Positions 25,003-33,783 are shown, numbered from the stretch's first letter. The stretch: 35,248 bases of DNA from Gammaproteobacteria bacterium (GCA_016744065.1 JADGFA010000045.1:1-35248), one strand, 5' to 3'. Made by a program: numbers and translations. The notes: a model not told the origin generated them from the letters alone.

Positions 25003-25130
25003 AGCGCGTAAAATTATAGATCATACTTTCAATAATGGATATTGTTGAATATTAGAATTATTCTTAAAAATGCGCTAAAATCACTGAGACTTACATTTAT
25101 AGGGTTTAAGCCATTAAATCGGATACAAAG

Positions 25131-25664
25131 ATGAATTTCGCAGAACAACAAACACAACAACTTACACAAGACTACCTGGCCAAAACCGGCTGGGGACTCG
25201 ATCATTATGTACAGGGCGACATGCGCGGCCCTCTGCTTTATTTCAAAGATGTGGAATCCGGTTATTTACAATTGGTCACGATTCTCCCTGAAACATTTGA
25301 AATGGGTTTACTCGACCCTTCAGCGTTATCAGATGCCGTTATGACAATTAATGTCCTAGTTACCGCATTAACGGATCCTCATCCTGAATTACCCCATTTC
25401 GATGAGCCCAAAGCAAAACTCGCCCAACTGTTAAGCGCTTATGCGATAAACACTCAAACCGTAAAACAAACCGTTTCAAAATTAGGTTATGACTGCTCCG
25501 TTTTTGTGATGCGCTATTTTGACCAGGAGTATCAAGAATATTGTCTGCGCCCCTTTGCAACCCGTCACACCCAGCTAAAAACACCTGAAGAGGTGACCCG
25601 TTTATTCGACCAGGCATTAGCCATGGACATGGAAGTATATCCACAACGCTTTAAACTCTGTTGA
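25131..25664 (+). CDS. Hypothetical protein upstream of recombinase
   Basis: A 177-aa soluble, acidic protein, not recognised. It starts with a Gln-rich helix (MNFAEQQTQQLTQDYLAKTGW) and has strands around GPLLYFKDVESGYLQLVTILP. It ends 7 bp before the recombinase ATG, so the two are one operon. The base composition is less AT-rich than that of the left flank. A helper role for the recombinase is possible but not shown. Confidence 0.6.
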   Translation: MNFAEQQTQQLTQDYLAKTGWGLDHYVQGDMRGPLLYFKDVESGYLQLVTILPETFEMGLLDPSALSDAVMTINVLVTALTDPHPELPHFDEPKAKLAQLLSAYAINTQTVKQTVSKLGYDCSVFVMRYFDQEYQEYCLRPFATRHTQLKTPEEVTRLFDQALAMDMEVYPQRFKLC

Positions 25665-25671
25665 GAACAAA

Positions 25672-26682
25672 ATGACACCAGCCATACAACTCGTGGAATG
25701 GGCCGAAGCCCAACAACAATTAACCGAAACAATTCAATCATCTCAATCCGAAACCACCGCTTACTATTTAAGTAAAGCGTATGCAGATAACACCTATGCC
25801 AGTTATAAAACAGATCTAATACATTTTATTCGTTGGACAGGCCACCCAGACCCTTTCCCCACGACGACTGAACTGGTGCTGCATTATTTAACCTGCTTTG
25901 CACAAGAGCTGGCACCGTCTACATTACAACATCGAGTCGCAGCCCTTTCTTTTATTCATAGACTACGCGGCCTGTATGACCCGACGCAGGACTATCGAGT
26001 CAAAGGGATTCTACGCGGCATTAGAAAAGACAAAACCGAAAAGGGCTGGCAAAAAAAACAGGCCGCAACTATCAATCTGAATGAACTAAAAATGATGATT
26101 GATGCCATGAGCGATTCCTTGCGAGATGCACGTGATAAAGCGCTTTTGCTCACCGGTTTAATTGGCGCATTCCGTCCTCATGAATTAGCCACACTTAAAA
26201 TGGATCAACTGTATCGAGTAGACGGTGCTATAGTCATTTCGTTAGGTCAAACCAAAAATGATCAATTATCAGAGCTTAAAAAATTTAAAGTATTACCTTC
26301 AATCGATCATCAGCTATGCCCTGTTCGGGCATTAGATCACTGGCTACAACTGGCGAATATAAAGACTGGAAATATATTCCGTGGAATCTCGCGCCATGGA
26401 AAGCTAAATGAAACAAGTATCAGTCATCCCACTCTCAATGGCATTATTAAAAAATGGACAGGCATAGTGGATTCTGAATCTAATCGATATTTTAGTGGCA
26501 ACACATTACGCGCATCATTTATTACTATTGCTCGCCAATTAAATATTCCAGATCCCATAATTACAAAACAAACATTACATCAAGATCTAAAAACACTGTG
26601 TATTTATGATCGCCCGGAAATGGCGGTTAAAGACTCACCTGCAATCACATTGCTTGAAGCGCTAAAAGATATTGGTAACTAA
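25672..26682 (+). CDS. Tyrosine recombinase with altered box II
   Basis: A 336-aa phage-integrase-type recombinase. The N-terminal core-binding domain has NTYASYKTDLIHFIRW and APSTLQHRVAALSFIHR. Box I Arg is in GAFRPHELATLKMDQL. In box II the usual H-x-x-R is N-T-L-R (SGNTLRASFITIARQ), so the catalytic His is replaced by Asn while the Arg is kept. TLHQDLKTLCIYDRPE follows, with the Tyr nucleophile. Activity may be reduced or need a partner. It shares an operon with the 177-aa gene. Confidence 0.8.
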   Translation: MTPAIQLVEWAEAQQQLTETIQSSQSETTAYYLSKAYADNTYASYKTDLIHFIRWTGHPDPFPTTTELVLHYLTCFAQELAPSTLQHRVAALSFIHRLRGLYDPTQDYRVKGILRGIRKDKTEKGWQKKQAATINLNELKMMIDAMSDSLRDARDKALLLTGLIGAFRPHELATLKMDQLYRVDGAIVISLGQTKNDQLSELKKFKVLPSIDHQLCPVRALDHWLQLANIKTGNIFRGISRHGKLNETSISHPTLNGIIKKWTGIVDSESNRYFSGNTLRASFITIARQLNIPDPIITKQTLHQDLKTLCIYDRPEMAVKDSPAITLLEALKDIGN

Positions 26683-26958
26683 AAAAGATAACTCAGAAAT
26701 ATTCTATATTTAATGTAGGGAAAATACCCGTTATGTAAAACACACATAAAATGCTAGATAACACACCTATATCATGTAACAATTATATAGTTTCATAATG
26801 TAAATTTATATTATTCTCATAACTTTTAAGATTATTAGATTTTTATACGATACAAAAATGCCAAGAATTAGAGCATGTATCTTTGCATCACGAAAGCAAA
26901 AACATTACCTATAGCTACACCCTCAATTCTTTATTGGATTGAATTTTTATACGGAAAT

Positions 26959-27321
26959 ATGGATATACAAATGATTAAATACATTACGATTATGCTTTCT
27001 TGCATAATGCTGACGAGCGCCTTATATATTTATAATGCATCTTCAAATATTTTATATATCGCTATGACACTTTCAGGAATAATGCTTTGGCTACTTTATG
27101 ATAGATGCTCAAAGTTAACTGAAATTAGTTTTTTAGAACGAAAAATAGAGATCTTATCAAAAAGCGAAAAATCTAAACATTTAACTGATTCATTAGAAAC
27201 TATTGGCTACCATGTTTCAATCATGGCCTCAAAGAACAAAGACCCTGAGCTTGCAACAGATTTCTATAACGCGATGGGCGCTATTACACAAACGTACAAT
27301 AATACAAAGACAGGTAACTAA
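26959..27321 (+). CDS. Small two-helix membrane protein
   Basis: A 120-aa protein with two membrane helices (MIKYITIMLSCIMLTSALYIY and ILYIAMTLSGIMLWLLY), then a helical soluble tail. No family was recognised. The frame is open back to an ATG at 26875, but that start has no Shine-Dalgarno; the ATG at 26959 puts the first helix near the N terminus. It ends overlapping the stop of the convergent HTH-like gene by 4 bp. Confidence 0.5.
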   Translation: MDIQMIKYITIMLSCIMLTSALYIYNASSNILYIAMTLSGIMLWLLYDRCSKLTEISFLERKIEILSKSEKSKHLTDSLETIGYHVSIMASKNKDPELATDFYNAMGAITQTYNNTKTGN

Positions 27322-27809
27322 AGTGTGCTTAGGCTGTATTCAGCAAATTTTGTGATTTCTGGAGAGCGTATACTTAAGTCACGACGTTTTATTTCGGTTT
27401 GTACACCCAGAACCAAGGATTTAACCTGGTCTTCACTGAGTAAATCAAAATCAACACCCACAGATTTAGACGCCTTCTCTAAAACATTGCCCGCTTTAAG
27501 TATCTCAAGGTAGTTTGAGTTCGCGTCTTCAAAAGGGTCACAAACTGCCGGACCCGCGTATAACCAGCCGATTACTGCGACCGGAGACACATCACCTTCG
27601 ATATTTTCACATTGGTCGTGGATGATCTTCTGCAGTAGATTGAATTCTCTTGGGGGTCTGTCCTCCAGGCACCACGACCTGAAGGTGCTTGGCGTCGTAC
27701 TATATCGCCTCGCACCTTCAGAAAACCGATTCTGAGATGGAAAATTTGCTTTATCTAAAAGCGTACTTAAACGCTCACTAAAACCGGGTACCGCACTGGG
27801 AGAACTCAT
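27318..27809 (-). CDS. Putative helix-turn-helix regulator
   Basis: A 163-aa protein. The N-terminal FSERLSTLLDKANFPSQNRFSEGARRYSTTPSTFRSWCLEDRPP has the layout of phage-repressor-like HTH domains that sense stretches such as S-x-S-T-x-R-x-W. The remainder is helical (GWLYAGPAVCDPFED..., then ALVLGVQTEIKRR-like helix). Just upstream are an inverted repeat TGTCC/GGACA (27825-27839) and a 16-bp palindrome (27922-27937), candidate self-operators. Function is inferred. Confidence 0.6.
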   Translation of the reverse strand: MSSPSAVPGFSERLSTLLDKANFPSQNRFSEGARRYSTTPSTFRSWCLEDRPPREFNLLQKIIHDQCENIEGDVSPVAVIGWLYAGPAVCDPFEDANSNYLEILKAGNVLEKASKSVGVDFDLLSEDQVKSLVLGVQTEIKRRDLSIRSPEITKFAEYSLSTL

Positions 27810-28155
27810 AAATCACCAAAAGCCTGTCCTAAAGGGACAAATAATAAGTTATCTTAATCAAAATTTGTGAATTATTCATCAAATTTCAAATAACATCATT
27901 ATTTTAGTACAAATTAATATAGTTTATTATAATAAACAAAATATACTTTGTTAAAAATAGATCAAAACGTTATACAAACACCTGATGGATATCAGCATAA
28001 AAACAACAAATCTATAGAAAAGCCCAAAATCAGAATTTAAAACAAGAAAAAACAGGCTATGGGCTTTGACTATATAAAGGTTCTATTGAGTTATTTGGAT
28101 AGATAAGCTGCCTATAACCCAATACCCATGCAAAAAATTATAAATGGATTTTTAA
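27810..28155. other. 346-bp divergent intergenic region
   Basis: No gene. Very AT-rich, with TGTCC/GGACA at 27825-27839 and the palindrome at 27922-27937. It must hold the promoters of the HTH-like gene (minus) and the lipoprotein gene (plus); their boxes were not resolved. Confidence 0.45.
27922..27937. promoter_or_regulatory. 16-bp perfect palindrome, likely operator
   Basis: GTTTATTATAATAAAC reads the same on both strands. It lies about 113 bp upstream of the HTH-like gene and about 220 bp before the lipoprotein gene. The symmetric shape suits a dimeric repressor. Confidence 0.5.
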
Positions 28156-29193
28156 ATGAAACGCACAATCAGTATTTCCATCTTAACGATATTTATACTC
28201 TTACTCTCAGCATGTGGCGGTAGTGGAGGAAGCTCTGGCTCAGAAAATACGGATATTTTAGATTTAGAAAAATGGGAGCTAATTGATACTGGAACGTCAC
28301 CCATCGCCATCGGTTTAGAACGTCAAAACAATACTGTGTATATGTCATTGAATGCGTTTAATAACAATACAGCTCTTGCATCAACCACTGATGGCCTAAA
28401 TCTTCAATATTTCACAACAAATAATACGTCCGAGTTGATTTCGTTTATTGATGAAACGAATCGAATTCATTTACGCAATTCTCATTCTGATAATGGCGTA
28501 ACCTTCATCAATAAAACAGATCAAATTCCATTTGGTGGTTTAATGACCGGCAGTTCTAGTGCATTTATCGCAAATACTTATATGACCTTTAAAAATACAC
28601 TTATTACTGATCCTCTTAAAATGTCATTTGATGGTGGTGATACCTGGTCTGGTATAGATTTAGATACAGATATCAGTACTCGAGAATTTATCATGCCGAC
28701 TGAACCTGCATTCAATGGCTCATTTTTATTGGCTGATTTTGATAATGGATTATGGTTGAGTAATAATTCTGGTGCTAACTGGTCAAAAATACTGGTAGGC
28801 GATGGGCACTTTGAAGCAGTGGCCGCGAATACCCACTTTCCTAATCGATTTTATGCCGCACAACTGGATGCATTATATAGATCTGATGACAATGGTTCAC
28901 AATGGACAATTAAAACACCCTCAGATTTAATTAATCAATCAATTACACAATGGCTAGCGCTTGTACTTGCCGACGATGGCGCTCTTTATGCCTGGGGAGT
29001 ACCCAGTGATTCCATAGATGATCGGGGACAGGTATTTTCGTCTACAGATGGTGGAGCAACATGGACATTAAAAGGAGAGCCCATAGGCTATTCAAGAGAC
29101 TCATTTATACCTTTAACGACAGCAAAAATGGTAGTCAATGATAACTATATTTTTGTTATAGACGATGACAAGTTTTATAAGTTATCGCGATAA
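28156..29193 (+). CDS. Asp-box (BNR-repeat) lipoprotein
   Basis: A 345-aa protein. The signal peptide ends in lipobox LLSAC with Cys20, followed by a Gly/Ser linker, so it is a lipoprotein, probably outer-membrane. The mature part is a beta-propeller with Asp-box repeats: SFDGGDTWSG, SNNSGANWSK, SDDNGSQWTI and STDGGATWTL (pattern S-x-D-x-G-x-x-W). Such propellers occur in sialidases, Ycf48-like and sortilin-like proteins and often bind sugars or proteins. No catalytic sialidase residues were looked for successfully. It is a single-gene unit ending just before the convergent hipA. Confidence 0.8.
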   Translation: MKRTISISILTIFILLLSACGGSGGSSGSENTDILDLEKWELIDTGTSPIAIGLERQNNTVYMSLNAFNNNTALASTTDGLNLQYFTTNNTSELISFIDETNRIHLRNSHSDNGVTFINKTDQIPFGGLMTGSSSAFIANTYMTFKNTLITDPLKMSFDGGDTWSGIDLDTDISTREFIMPTEPAFNGSFLLADFDNGLWLSNNSGANWSKILVGDGHFEAVAANTHFPNRFYAAQLDALYRSDDNGSQWTIKTPSDLINQSITQWLALVLADDGALYAWGVPSDSIDDRGQVFSSTDGGATWTLKGEPIGYSRDSFIPLTTAKMVVNDNYIFVIDDDKFYKLSR

Positions 29194-29234
29194 TAAAATT
29201 CTATTTTTTATGATGCGATTTACCAAAACATAAG

Positions 29235-30503
29235 TCATTCAAAAGCCCTTTTTAATAGTTTCTGATTTTTAATTAATGCTTTTCTGATTTGCTGAAAGGC
29301 CGGGTATTTTCCGTGTTCAGTTTCAAAACGATTTTGAGCTCGCTCAAACGCATCAATAATATCTTCTGATAACCGTGTGATTGCAGTATCGAATAATTTA
29401 AATGATATTTCACATTCATCGGCAAGCCTTTCCCAATGAGCACGTTTTATCTTATGGATATTACTTTCACCTCCAATCGATAAAGCCAGCTCATGATTAA
29501 ATACATGACTTGGCCATGCATGAATAGCAATAAGATCATAGAAGGGACTTAGACTTGTCGTATTATCCAGCCCATATAAAAAAGAAAGATTTTTTGCATG
29601 GGCATCAGCATTACCTACGAGATAATTAAATACCTGCCATTGGATCAGTCTAGGAATATCTTTTAATGGCTGGGTTGAATGTTCTCGTACCAGTTGTAAG
29701 CACTCTGCAAATGAAGGACCGCCTTCATGTTCATATTTGTTACTGCTTGCTCGCCCACTCGCCTGACAAAAATCTTCTTGATGCAATCGAACAAGCCCAT
29801 CTGTTGTTAGCACACGATCATAACGTTTGCTGAGCGTAAACGATTCATCTCCGTGTGTGTAATAATCAATTCCACAGATACCCAACTTTAGCTCATCAGC
29901 GGTCCACATAGTGATGGTTTCATTTGCTGGAACATGATTAATGTCTCGTAATTGATATTTAAGAATATGTGTTGATATAGCGTTATCCAGAGGAATATAA
30001 AAAATACCGTCCTGGTACTTTACTGGGGCTTTATCTTGAGCGCCTGCCAAGGAAAGCCGAGGCGGATTATCACCTTCCTTAACGACCGCTAATGGATTAC
30101 GTTTAACGAGCAACTCAGTTAAATCAGTATCACTTAATTGTCGATAGTGCGATTCCACTTCATGAGGTTCATCGCCTTGGATAGATAATGCACCCGCACA
30201 TTCACCACCAATAGCGCGAAGTAATTCAAAATCATTATCGACACTGATTTTCTTTTCGCGGCAGACTCGTATGCGACTATTGGCTTCAGGTAATAAGTTG
30301 GCAAAGTAGTGATGTGCGACGCGATTATCTGCGCCTGGTTCATAGGCTTCAACCTTCAAAGGCAGTGTTTTTGAAATAGGAAACCGAACCGCATTTTCAA
30401 GCCATTCTTTGGCGTACTGAAAACCCATTTCATTGCGCTCATTACGCCACAAATAGCCAACATGATGGCCATTTGTCCAAACATTGAGTGTGTCATCATA
30501 CAT
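29235..30503 (-). CDS. hipA: HipA-type serine/threonine kinase toxin
   Basis: A 422-aa HipA-family kinase, the toxin of a type II toxin-antitoxin pair; E. coli HipA phosphorylates glutamyl-tRNA synthetase and causes growth arrest. Markers in order: PRLSLAGAQDK (149-158, nucleotide-binding and Ser phosphorylation loop), STHILK (177-182, ATP-binding Lys), SKRYDR (225-230), HQEDFCQ (241-247), NYLVGNADAHAKN (293-305, catalytic Asp region) and SPFYDL (319-324, metal-binding Asp). All look intact. It overlaps the end of hipB by 8 bp, as is usual. Substrate here is unknown. Confidence 0.92.
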   Translation of the reverse strand: MYDDTLNVWTNGHHVGYLWRNERNEMGFQYAKEWLENAVRFPISKTLPLKVEAYEPGADNRVAHHYFANLLPEANSRIRVCREKKISVDNDFELLRAIGGECAGALSIQGDEPHEVESHYRQLSDTDLTELLVKRNPLAVVKEGDNPPRLSLAGAQDKAPVKYQDGIFYIPLDNAISTHILKYQLRDINHVPANETITMWTADELKLGICGIDYYTHGDESFTLSKRYDRVLTTDGLVRLHQEDFCQASGRASSNKYEHEGGPSFAECLQLVREHSTQPLKDIPRLIQWQVFNYLVGNADAHAKNLSFLYGLDNTTSLSPFYDLIAIHAWPSHVFNHELALSIGGESNIHKIKRAHWERLADECEISFKLFDTAITRLSEDIIDAFERAQNRFETEHGKYPAFQQIRKALIKNQKLLKRAFE

Positions 30504-30984
30504 CTAACAAATCTGCCTTACTGAGTCGGTAATTTCTAGGAGAGATAGCGACTTCGAGCCCATAGGTTTTTAGAGCGGTAAGGGCTTTACCAATCTGGCA
30601 ATTATTCCCTCGTTCAAAATCAGATAAAAACCGTAAGCTCAAGTCAGAGAGTTCTTTTACTGTCTCTAACGTTGCTTTCTGTTTTTTGCGGTGATGACGT
30701 GCCAGAGCACCAATGGCTTTTATATCCGTAAAAGCGCCATAGGGGGATTGAATGCTGAGTGTATTTCTCGGGTAAATCTGTAGGCTCAGCCCAAGAAGAT
30801 TAAGGTACTGCAGTGTCTTGTCAAAGAATGCTGTTTTTTTTCCACGCTCTATCTCTGAAATAAACCGTTCCCCAATCGATGTAAAGCTACTGGCATCGCT
30901 GATGGTGCTATCTTGCTCATGACGACGATCACGAAGATAACGCCCTAACTCAGCGATGCCGTGGATGTGTTGCGCCTTAATCAT
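30496..30984 (-). CDS. hipB: HipB-like antitoxin with two HTH domains
   Basis: A 162-aa antitoxin and repressor. It contains two Xre-like HTH units in tandem: AELGRYLRDRRHEQDSTISDASSFTSIGERFISEIERGKKTAF and, after an ISPRN-type linker, AIGALARHHRKKQKATLETVKELSDLSLRFLSDFERGNN. Each is followed by a similar strand (LQIYPRN, VAISPRN), so the gene looks like an internal duplication of a standard single-HTH HipB. I chose the ATG at 30984; the frame is open to 31032, but that longer start would run through an operator. It would bind the three operators just upstream and repress hipBA. Confidence 0.82.
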   Translation of the reverse strand: MIKAQHIHGIAELGRYLRDRRHEQDSTISDASSFTSIGERFISEIERGKKTAFFDKTLQYLNLLGLSLQIYPRNTLSIQSPYGAFTDIKAIGALARHHRKKQKATLETVKELSDLSLRFLSDFERGNNCQIGKALTALKTYGLEVAISPRNYRLSKADLLDV

Positions 30985-30989
30985 AATTA

Positions 30990-31003
30990 TTCCCGATATG
31001 GAA
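30990..31003. promoter_or_regulatory. hip operator 1
   Basis: TTCCCGATATGGAA, an imperfect palindrome ending 6 bp before the hipB start. It is one of three similar sites exactly 49 bp apart. Confidence 0.7.
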
Positions 31004-31038
31004 AAACACCTATAATGCTCCTTAAATGTCAATAAATA

Positions 31039-31053
31039 TTCCCGATGTGGGAA
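31039..31053. promoter_or_regulatory. hip operator 2
   Basis: TTCCCGATGTGGGAA, the most symmetric of the three sites. It abuts the -10 box of the hip promoter, so binding would block it. Confidence 0.7.
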
Positions 31054-31081
31054 TTATAGATGAGCGCAGGCTGATTTGCAA
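31053..31081 (-). promoter_or_regulatory. hipBA promoter
   Basis: On the minus strand: -35 TTGCAA (31076-31081), 17-bp spacer, -10 TATAAT (31053-31058). It lies between operators 2 and 3, upstream of hipB. Confidence 0.7.
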
Positions 31082-31087
31082 TAAATA

Positions 31088-31101
31088 GTCCCGATATGGA
31101 A
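31088..31101. promoter_or_regulatory. hip operator 3
   Basis: GTCCCGATATGGAA, upstream of the -35 box and 49 bp from operator 2. Confidence 0.65.
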
Positions 31102-31209
31102 ATTCTTCTGCTGAATAATTGGGTATTCGAACAAGATGTTATTAGTGGCTGGTTCTGGGGGTTCTGGGGAGTAGTATAAATTGAATTGAGATTGACCGTA
31201 TAATCAACG

Positions 31210-31256
31210 TCCATTGGTATACTTAACGTCCTTAGGACGTTAAGTATACCAATGGA
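31210..31256. promoter_or_regulatory. abiE inverted repeat 1
   Basis: Perfect inverted repeat with 23-bp arms (31210-31232 and 31234-31256) and a single central base; the centre reads TCCTTAGGA. It is 109 bp (centre to centre) from inverted repeat 2. AbiEi of Streptococcus is known to bind two 23-bp inverted repeats upstream of its operon; this pair has the same plan. Confidence 0.75.
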
Positions 31257-31308
31257 GTGTGTATTTATCAAACAATTATATATAGATAGCTTTAATTCTG
31301 CAAATTTA

Positions 31309-31337
31309 TTGACAAAGTCAGTTATCTACGCTATATG
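31309..31337 (+). promoter_or_regulatory. abiE promoter
   Basis: -35 TTGACA (31309-31314), 17-bp spacer, -10 TATATG (31332-31337). The -10 is inside inverted repeat 2. The start point would be near 31344, giving a leader of about 20 nt. Confidence 0.7.
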
Positions 31338-31364
31338 TCCTAAGGACATATAGCGTAGATAACT
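31320..31364. promoter_or_regulatory. abiE inverted repeat 2
   Basis: Perfect 22-bp arms (31320-31341 and 31343-31364) with one central base; centre TCCTAAGGA. It covers the promoter -10 and ends 2 bp before the abiEi ATG. No Shine-Dalgarno lies between it and the ATG. Confidence 0.75.
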
Positions 31365-31366
31365 CG

Positions 31367-32269
31367 ATGAAAATATTAAAAGCAATAACCTTGGCTCTTG
31401 GTGAACTAGAACAACCAGTAGTTACATCCTATCAACTAGGAAAAATTATATTTAGACTATATAAAACAAAGAGTTACAAGAGTGAAAGTATAAATGTACA
31501 AAAACCTCACGCCGAAGCGTCAACATATAATCAAAATTTAAAGGGGTTACAGGAAGAAGGCATACTAACAATGTATAAAGGATTGCCTGCAAAATCAGTT
31601 TTTAGTCTTTTGGGTCGTAACCATGATTCAGTAGAAGACATTGTTTGTACTGTAGATCCATTTGCATATATCTCTCACTTAAGTGCAATGGAGTATCATG
31701 GGCTAACCAATAGAATGCCAAGCAAATTATTTATGTCTTCGCCGACACCTAAAAAATGGAAAGAGTTTGCTAAAGAAAAAATGGAAAAGGATTTAGGTGA
31801 GGATATCCAAGTATATCTACAGAATGGAATGCCAGAGCTTAGAAAAACAAAATTAGAAAAAGTGAATAGAAAAGAAATTCATCGGTTTAACAGTGTTCAT
31901 TGGGGTGCATATAAAAACATTAAAGGCCGTACTATGCGTGTTTCGACAATAGGTCGAACATTTCTTGATATGCTTAGAAATCCAGAGTTGTGTGGTGGCA
32001 TTAATCATGTGTTGGAAATATATGAAAATCATACAGAGAGTTATCAAAAGCTAATTATTAATGAAATAGATCAGCATGGTGCACCAATAGATAAGATTCG
32101 TGCAGGTTACATTATGGGTGAGCGATTAAAAATGAACTTTGATGAGTTAAGTGAGTGGGTGAAGCAGGTGCAGCGTGGAGGGTCGAGAAAATTAGATGCC
32201 TCTGGTGAATATGAGCCGGTCTGGTCAGATACATGGTGTCTCTCACTTAATATAATTGAAAATAGCTAG
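31367..32269 (+). CDS. abiEi: AbiEi-family antitoxin (type IV TA)
   Basis: A 300-aa antitoxin and transcriptional repressor. The N-terminal part (TSYQLGKIIFRLYKTK..., YNQNLKGLQEEGILTMYKGLPAKSVFSLLG) is a winged-helix DNA-binding domain. The C-terminal domain has the AbiEi core: DPFAYISHLSAMEYHGLTNRMPSKLFMSSP and GRTMRVSTIGRTFLDMLRNPELCGGINHVLEIY. AbiEi represses its own operon and counters AbiEii by an indirect, type IV mechanism. The two long inverted repeats upstream are its expected operators. It ends 9 bp before abiEii. Longer than the streptococcal protein in its linker but otherwise typical. Confidence 0.85.
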   Translation: MKILKAITLALGELEQPVVTSYQLGKIIFRLYKTKSYKSESINVQKPHAEASTYNQNLKGLQEEGILTMYKGLPAKSVFSLLGRNHDSVEDIVCTVDPFAYISHLSAMEYHGLTNRMPSKLFMSSPTPKKWKEFAKEKMEKDLGEDIQVYLQNGMPELRKTKLEKVNRKEIHRFNSVHWGAYKNIKGRTMRVSTIGRTFLDMLRNPELCGGINHVLEIYENHTESYQKLIINEIDQHGAPIDKIRAGYIMGERLKMNFDELSEWVKQVQRGGSRKLDASGEYEPVWSDTWCLSLNIIENS

Positions 32270-32278
32270 GGTTGAATA

Positions 32279-33130
32279 GTGATAGAAGATTACGATATTG
32301 CTGATTGGGTAGAGGCTGCTGATGCAGGCCAGCAAGAATTTAGAGAAGCTGTGCATACCATTTTAATCGCAATCGCAAATGATCCGCAGCTTAGAACTAG
32401 CATGGTAATTAAGGGGGGTATTCTCCTGGCAATACGCTATCAAAGTAATCGTTTTACAAAAGATATCGATTTCTCAACTGATGAAATGTTAGATAAAGTT
32501 GATCCTGATAAGTTAGTAGAAAAATTGAACAGCAGCTTTATACAAACAGCAGAAGAATTAGAGTATGAGCTGGACTGTCGAGTACAAAGCTGCAAGGTTA
32601 AACCCGCACTTGATGCATCATTTCCATCGGTAAAGCTGACTATAGGATATGCGTATAAAGGTGATAAAAAGCATGTGCGATTAATCGCGGGGCAGTCGCC
32701 TAGTACTATATCTATTGATTACAGCTTAAATGAATTAATGCCTAATCTTGAAGTATTGCAAGTGGGTGATAAAAAATCATTAAGAGCGTATGCGCTTACT
32801 GACATGATAGCCGAAAAATTACGCTCAATATTGCAGCAAGTCGTTAGAAATAGAACGAGACGGCAGGACATATTTGATCTGGTGTTGTTATTTGAAAAAT
32901 ACCCAGATCTTGATGAAGATGAAAAACAAAGAATATTAAATAGTCTTATTGAAAAATCTGAATCTAGAGAAATAATACCTCTGATAGACTCGTTAGATGA
33001 TCATGCTATTCGTGAAAGATCACAGAAAGATTATTATACACTAGCAGATGAGATTGAAGGTGATCTACCTGATTTTGATGAAACATATGATGCAGTGAAT
33101 AAGTTTTATAAATCACTTCCCTGGCAGTAA
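32279..33130 (+). CDS. abiEii: AbiEii nucleotidyltransferase toxin
   Basis: A 283-aa DNA polymerase beta-like nucleotidyltransferase of the AbiEii family. MVIKGGILLAIRYQSNRFTKDIDFS holds the K-G-G (45-47) and D-x-D (62-64) catalytic motif. Later TDMIAEKLRSILQQVVRNRTRRQDIFDLVLL matches the family's second motif (EKL...R.R..D..DL). Relatives arrest growth by adding nucleotides to tRNA or related targets and abort phage infection. It starts with GTG at 32279, AGGG about 8 nt upstream. It is the toxin of the pair with abiEi and looks intact. Confidence 0.88.
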   Translation: MIEDYDIADWVEAADAGQQEFREAVHTILIAIANDPQLRTSMVIKGGILLAIRYQSNRFTKDIDFSTDEMLDKVDPDKLVEKLNSSFIQTAEELEYELDCRVQSCKVKPALDASFPSVKLTIGYAYKGDKKHVRLIAGQSPSTISIDYSLNELMPNLEVLQVGDKKSLRAYALTDMIAEKLRSILQQVVRNRTRRQDIFDLVLLFEKYPDLDEDEKQRILNSLIEKSESREIIPLIDSLDDHAIRERSQKDYYTLADEIEGDLPDFDETYDAVNKFYKSLPWQ

Positions 33131-33351
33131 AAAATTAAAGCTAATTAGGGGTACTGGGGACATATTGGTATAATTAAAGTATGCCCCGGTGAGATTGGAA
33201 ATCCATCGCGAACAACAAACCATAGGTCCGTTTCCAAGATAACGCGCTCTTTAGGCAGTTTACAAAATACACAATTATTACTCCTAACTGAACGAATCCC
33301 TTAATGTAATATTTTTTTATTTAGAAGGTTAATAATACTGCCATGTCATTA
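33131..33351. other. Intergenic with one arm of the repeat element
   Basis: No gene. GGGGTACTGGGGACATAT at 33148-33165 is identical to the arm of the element at 23502-23677; no opposite arm was seen nearby, so this is a solo end. The rest holds no clear signal. Confidence 0.5.
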
Positions 33352-33783
33352 CTAAGCAAAAGAGGCCATTCCTTTAAGCGCAACTAACATTAATCTATCA
33401 TTACAGGGCGAGCTCTTCATAAGTTGATTCAATACAATTGAATTAAACTTAAATACATCACCTGGCGTAATTGGCAAAGCTAATATTGTGCCTTGAGATG
33501 CTCTCACAAATAGGTTTTCTTTTTGCCTGGCTATGTTTATACCCTTTTCTTTACGCTTGAACTCACAAGCCATTCTGTACCCTAATAAAGTCGCCGCGAG
33601 TAATGGAAGTTCTTGGGAAGACATTTGTAGTACAATTTTCTGATCCCATAACATCTCATTACCCTGCCTGGGTGCAACCTCTAGATTAACAGTGGGGTAG
33701 TCTTTTCTGGACACCACGGCCTCTACACACATAACAGCCTGGCTACCATAACACCTACATTTCTCTTGGTCTTCAAAAGGCAT
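33352..33783 (-). CDS. Conserved plasmid-type hypothetical protein
   Basis: A 143-aa protein. LEVAPRQGNEMLWDQKIVLQMSSQELPLLAATLLGYRMACEFKRK, then KGINIARQKENLFVRASQ and TPGDVFKFNSIVLNQLM is a pattern I recall from proteins common on plasmids and integrative elements, possibly with a Whirly/PC4-like single-strand-DNA-binding fold; this is uncertain. The N terminus has CRCYGSQAVMC. Its ATG overlaps the tus-like stop by one base (TAATG), so it is co-translated with the Tus-like protein. Confidence 0.55.
   Translation of the reverse strand: MPFEDQEKCRCYGSQAVMCVEAVVSRKDYPTVNLEVAPRQGNEMLWDQKIVLQMSSQELPLLAATLLGYRMACEFKRKEKGINIARQKENLFVRASQGTILALPITPGDVFKFNSIVLNQLMKSSPCNDRLMLVALKGMASFA

Noticed and set aside
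31029..31271. 80-aa minus-strand frame
   Set aside because: It runs through the hip operators, hip promoter and abiE inverted repeat 1, which account for the sequence.
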